Source: Bacteroidales bacterium UBA7258 (GTDB lineage Bacteria > Bacteroidota > Bacteroidia > Bacteroidales > UBA932). Taken from it: DNA of 64,000 nt. Below the pieces are notes generated by a model. The model did no database searches and had not been told where the DNA came from. It saw only the letters and a program-made list of their open reading frames with translations. The position numbers and the translations under genes are program-made. Location: NCBI GenBank assembly GCA_002472565.1, contig DKSK01000009.1, positions 1 to 64,000 of the forward strand, written 5' to 3'. Shown here one piece after another: positions 61,204-64,000 of this stretch (position 1 is the stretch's first letter; every line of letters begins with the position of its first letter).

Positions 61204-61780
61204 ATGGACATGGCATCTTTCATACACGTGGCCGCACTTTCCCTTGGCCTCCTGGCCGCCATTTCCTGCGGCCGTGGGACCCCTACGTCTTCGGAAACCA
61301 TGAACATGAGGTGGGAAGCGACAGCGCCATGCTGGCCATCGCCTCCGGGTACAAGAACTGCCTGACGAGGAACGATTCCTTCGAGGGCAGGCCGCTTTCT
61401 GGCAACTCGACCTGCGACCTTCCCGTGCTCTCTTCCGACGGGTCGCGCGAGGCATACGTGCTCTACCTCTTCGACTCCCATGCCGAGAACCCTTACTGGA
61501 AGACGTATTCCGCAGGCTATCAATACGATTGCCTGAAGCCGGACCAGGTGGCATGGTATTGCTCGAGGAGCGAGGCGCACCGTGTGCATTCTGAGTGGAT
61601 AGGCCTTGGCGGCGCCGCCTTTCCTTTTCGTCGAGCCGCCAACTGTTTGTGGTGATAGGAACCAGGAATGTGCCCCAGAAGTGCGTGGGAGGCAGGTGGG
61701 CGAGCCCTATGGTGGCTAAGGGTGTGCCTGGGGTGTGGGAAAATGTCGGTTATCGGGTCAGGATTGTAGGCCGAGGATGA
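61204..61780 (+). pseudogene. Remnant of a calcineurin-like metallophosphoesterase lipoprotein gene
   Basis: A lipoprotein-type signal (MDMASFIHVAALSLGLLAAISC) begins at 61204, then the reading frame stops matching. In the next frame PWDPYVFGNHEHEVG (61275-61319) is the GNHE metal motif of secreted phosphoesterases, continuing through GYKNCLTR and LYLFDSHAENPYW to DQVAWYCSRSEAHR; a third frame gives GTRNVPQKC, recalling the later family block. The N-terminal metal-binding half (DxH, GDxx) is missing. The gene has an internal deletion plus frameshifts and cannot give a working enzyme. It ends inside the 3' end of the sigma factor gene. Confidence 0.75.
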
Positions 61781-62336
61781 TGAGGGCGAGCGGGAGGTAA
61801 TCCTTCAGGTATTCACGCAGGAATTTATGCGCCTGCTGTATCCTGTAGTCTACGGTCTTGGCCGACACCCCTGCCCTGTCCGCGATCTCCTTGTAAGACA
61901 TGCCGTCGAAACGGTGCGCCTTGAAGGCCGACCTGAACGGCTCGGGTATGGATTCGACAGCCTCGGCGATGTGTCTCGCCAATTCCGATATCTGGTAAGG
62001 GTCGGCATCGCTAATCAGCTGATGCTCGGAAAAGAATTGCGTGTCGGCCTTGCGTGACGCCTTCAGGCTTTCCACGGCATTCAGCGCCCTGTTCCTTGCC
62101 ATCTTGATGAGATACGAGGACAGAGACCTTTCTATGACGAGGCTTTCCCTGTTGATCCAAATCCACAGCATGACGTCCTCCACGATCTCCTCGGCATCTT
62201 CGGCCGAGACGATCTGGCCGGTGAAGGCGCAGAGCAACGGATAGTATTTCCCGAAAAGCCTCGAATAAGCTTTCCGGTCGCCTTTTCGGATGGCTGCAAG
62301 CAAAGCTTTATCCTCTATTTCGTATACGTTCGGCAT
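61758..62336 (-). CDS. ECF sigma factor, FecI-type
   Basis: The 192-residue protein has the sigma-70 region 2 (RLFGKYYPLLCAFTGQIVSAEDAEEIVEDVMLWIW, quoted here only as the 2.2-2.4 region at residues 23-57) and region 4 (FRSAFKAHRFDGMSYKEIADRAGVSAKTVDYR). It is of the Bacteroidota type that drives SusC/SusD operons together with a FecR anti-sigma. Here the partner fecR is divergent rather than directly downstream. The promoter is at 62356-62363. Its 3' end overlaps the pseudogene. Confidence 0.92.
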   Translation of the reverse strand: MPNVYEIEDKALLAAIRKGDRKAYSRLFGKYYPLLCAFTGQIVSAEDAEEIVEDVMLWIWINRESLVIERSLSSYLIKMARNRALNAVESLKASRKADTQFFSEHQLISDADPYQISELARHIAEAVESIPEPFRSAFKAHRFDGMSYKEIADRAGVSAKTVDYRIQQAHKFLREYLKDYLPLALIILGLQS

Positions 62337-62355
62337 CGGCCCAAAGCTATTGTGG

Positions 62356-62363
62356 CAAATTTA
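62356..62363 (-). promoter_or_regulatory. -7 box for the ECF sigma factor gene
   Basis: Minus-strand TAAATTTG, 19 bases before the ATG at 62336. Confidence 0.55.
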
Positions 62364-62407
62364 TCAAAAAATTTTTTAGGAAAGCGGCACTGGGGCCTGT
62401 CTTTATA

Positions 62408-63427
62408 ATGGAACCAATGACTGATGACGCTATGGACAAACCGGTGGAAGAATTGCTCCCTAGATACGTTGAAGGCAAGACGACCGTCGAGGAGACGGCC
62501 GCAGTGGACAGGTGGCTGGAGGCCTCTGCCGAAAACCGCAAGATATTGGAGGACATGCAGATGCTCGAACTTGCCATGGCGGAGAACCGAAGCGCCTCGG
62601 ACGCCGGCAAGGCATGGAGAAGGGTGAGCCGTAAGATCGGCGGCCGTTCCAGGGTCCTGCTTTGGGCGACGAGGGCCGCGGCCATCCTTTCTATCCCCCT
62701 GTTGGCAGGCGTAATTTTCCTTGCCCGCAAGGTCAATTCCTACGGGGATGACGTCCGGATGGTCGAGGTCAGGACCAATCCCGGCATGAACACGACCGTG
62801 ACCCTTCCGGACAATTCGGTCGTGACGCTGAACTCGGAGTCGACGCTGACCTATCCGCAGCGTTTCACCGGAAAGACCAGGGAGGTGTCCCTCACCGGGG
62901 AAGCCTTCTTCAAGGTCGAGAAGGACGCTCGATGCCAATTCGTCGTCAATTCGCTGGATGACACCAAGATAAGGGTCTACGGGACGACCTTCGATGTCGA
63001 TGCCTATCCTGAATTCGGGGCCGTCGATGTCACCCTCATAGAGGGCTCCGTGGGCTTCGAAAACAAGAACGCTGCCGGCTCGCCGAGGCAGTACAGGCTG
63101 GCGCCCGGCCAGAAGGCAACCTACAGGCTCAAAGACGGCGAGACCACGATCTCGCAGACGGAGGGCGAATCGGAAACGGCATGGACCGAAGGCAAGATCG
63201 TGCTCAGGGACACGCCTCTCGCCGACGCCCTGAAGATGCTCTCAAAGCGTTTCGGCGTGGCCTTCGATGTCCGCAACCCGGACGTGTCCGGGTACTCGTT
63301 CACCGGCACTTTCGACACGCATTCCCTGGACCAGATCCTCGACTATTTCGAGATGTCCACGGATTTCAATTGGCGCTATGAGGATTCGACGGGCGTCAAT
63401 CACCACAGGAAAATCGTAGTTTATTGA
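62408..63427 (+). CDS. FecR-family anti-sigma factor
   Basis: The 339-residue protein has a cytoplasmic N-terminal sigma-binding part (residues 1-80), one membrane segment (83-106) and a periplasmic FecR domain with VRTNPGMNTTVTLPDNSVVTLNSES, VYGTTFDVDAYPE and a C-terminal STN-like DUF4974 part (LADALKMLSKRFGVAFDV). It passes signals from an outer-membrane SusC-type receptor to the ECF sigma factor. A susC gene follows after 21 bases. A start at 62417 is also possible. Confidence 0.92.
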   Translation: MEPMTDDAMDKPVEELLPRYVEGKTTVEETAAVDRWLEASAENRKILEDMQMLELAMAENRSASDAGKAWRRVSRKIGGRSRVLLWATRAAAILSIPLLAGVIFLARKVNSYGDDVRMVEVRTNPGMNTTVTLPDNSVVTLNSESTLTYPQRFTGKTREVSLTGEAFFKVEKDARCQFVVNSLDDTKIRVYGTTFDVDAYPEFGAVDVTLIEGSVGFENKNAAGSPRQYRLAPGQKATYRLKDGETTISQTEGESETAWTEGKIVLRDTPLADALKMLSKRFGVAFDVRNPDVSGYSFTGTFDTHSLDQILDYFEMSTDFNWRYEDSTGVNHHRKIVVY

Positions 63428-63448
63428 TAACCAAAATAATAACCAAAA

Positions 63449-64000
63449 ATGCAAAGAATCACTAGACTTGTTGCGTTTGCATTCGCCGCGGTCGCGTTAT
63501 GGACGACATTGTCTATGACATTGTCGGCCCAGACGAGGCAGGTGAGCATCGACGCAAGGAACCAGAAGGTCGAGCAGGTCCTCAAAGAAATCGAGCGGGA
63601 GACCGGCTATGGCTTCTTCTACAGCAATCAGCAGATCGACCTTGAAAGGAGGGTCAGCGTGAGCGCCAAGGACAAAGACGTCATGGATGTCCTCTCGCAG
63701 GTGTTCAAGGGCACGGATGTGCGTTGCGAGATATCCGGGGACAGGATAGTCTTGACCACGAAAGCCAAGGAAGGCGACGCAAAACCCGGCAGGAAGACAG
63801 TTTCCGGAAGGATCGTGGATTCCAAGGGAGTCCCGGTTGCCGGTGTGGGAGTCGTCGAGTCGGGCACGACCAACGGGGTGATCACCGATTCGGAAGGCCG
63901 CTTTTCCATCGAGGTAAGCGGCCCCGATGCCTTGCTTGATGTATCCTCGATAGGATACAGGTCGGCCGAAATCCCGGCAGGCCAGGCCTCCGACATCGTG
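63449..64000 (+). CDS. SusC/RagA-family TonB-dependent receptor (partial, runs off the window)
   Basis: The first 184 residues show a signal peptide (MQRITRLVAFAFAAVALWTTLSMTLSA), an STN domain (VSIDARNQKVEQVLKEIERETGYGFFYS is its first part, residues 33-60) and the start of a carboxypeptidase-regulatory-like domain (VSGRIVDSKGVPVAGVGVVESGTTNGVITDSEGRFSI). The STN domain is the hallmark of receptors that signal through FecR/sigma pairs, which fits the neighbours. The plug and barrel lie beyond position 64000, and a susD gene is expected next. Confidence 0.92.
   Translation, partial: MQRITRLVAFAFAAVALWTTLSMTLSAQTRQVSIDARNQKVEQVLKEIERETGYGFFYSNQQIDLERRVSVSAKDKDVMDVLSQVFKGTDVRCEISGDRIVLTTKAKEGDAKPGRKTVSGRIVDSKGVPVAGVGVVESGTTNGVITDSEGRFSIEVSGPDALLDVSSIGYRSAEIPAGQASDIV

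Noticed and set aside
60603..61589. Open frames on both strands across miaA and the phosphoesterase remnant
   Set aside because: High GC content makes long open shadows; none has family motifs.
1..64000. CRISPR arrays, insertion sequences, prophage or integron features
   Set aside because: No regularly spaced repeats, transposase, integrase, cas or phage structural genes were seen on either strand.

Overview
The window reads as chromosomal DNA of a member of the Bacteroidales (Bacteroidota). The supporting signs are -7 boxes of the form TAnnTTTG with almost no Shine-Dalgarno sequences, SecD and SecF fused in one protein, S46 dipeptidyl-peptidase and C69 peptidase genes, DUF4923, a 6-bladed beta-propeller lipoprotein beside an NVEALA-like peptide, and a FecI-type sigma/FecR/SusC locus at the right edge. 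Base composition rises from AT-leaning at the left to clearly GC-rich near 59-61 kb. The exact genus cannot be fixed from the sequence; an uncultured gut-type lineage is plausible but is inference.

Layout. 0-7.5 kb: ybeY-mnmG, then ruvA facing them, then sufS-sufE-DUF59-folK and glyS. This part carries two perfect copies and one near copy of a parS-like palindrome (GTTCCACGTGGAAC), suggesting an origin-proximal segregation region. 7.6-13.7 kb: a ThiL-like protein that has lost the usual ATP/Mg residues, in operon with a DUF4923 protein; then a secreted EEP-family hydrolase with a serine hydrolase, and an S46 peptidase. 13.7-21 kb: dnaE and secDF. 21-25 kb: a PD40/SPOR-like envelope protein, tRNA-Ser(GCU) and a large membrane acyltransferase. 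25-27 kb: a three-gene AT-rich cassette (thioredoxin-like lipoprotein, Cys-rich NVEALA-like secreted peptide, beta-propeller lipoprotein), the best candidate for an undescribed small system. 27-34 kb: a TPR/OmpA-like lipoprotein, a sigma-54 activator, lptE, a conserved unknown, secG, and a ClpB lacking its N domain with a long hairpin in its leader. 34-45 kb: C69 peptidase, an AAA ATPase, pheS, a HAD hydrolase, YfhO with a glycosyltransferase, and a GH28-like lipoprotein. 45-55 kb: DUF456, aminopeptidase P, a short-form ahcY, fabG, tRNA-Leu(UAA), comF, a coiled-coil secreted protein, an L,D-transpeptidase and a GH31 enzyme. 55-64 kb: a DAACS symporter, a secreted FAD oxidoreductase, purT-smpB with divergent miaA inside a GC-rich tract, a decayed metallophosphoesterase, then an ECF sigma factor divergent from fecR and a truncated susC.

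Most of the window is housekeeping (translation, tRNA modification, Fe-S assembly, secretion, replication) mixed with envelope, peptide- and glycan-utilisation genes. Intergenic regions are short; no stretch longer than 300 bases lacks a gene or gene remnant. No CRISPR array, insertion sequence or prophage was seen.
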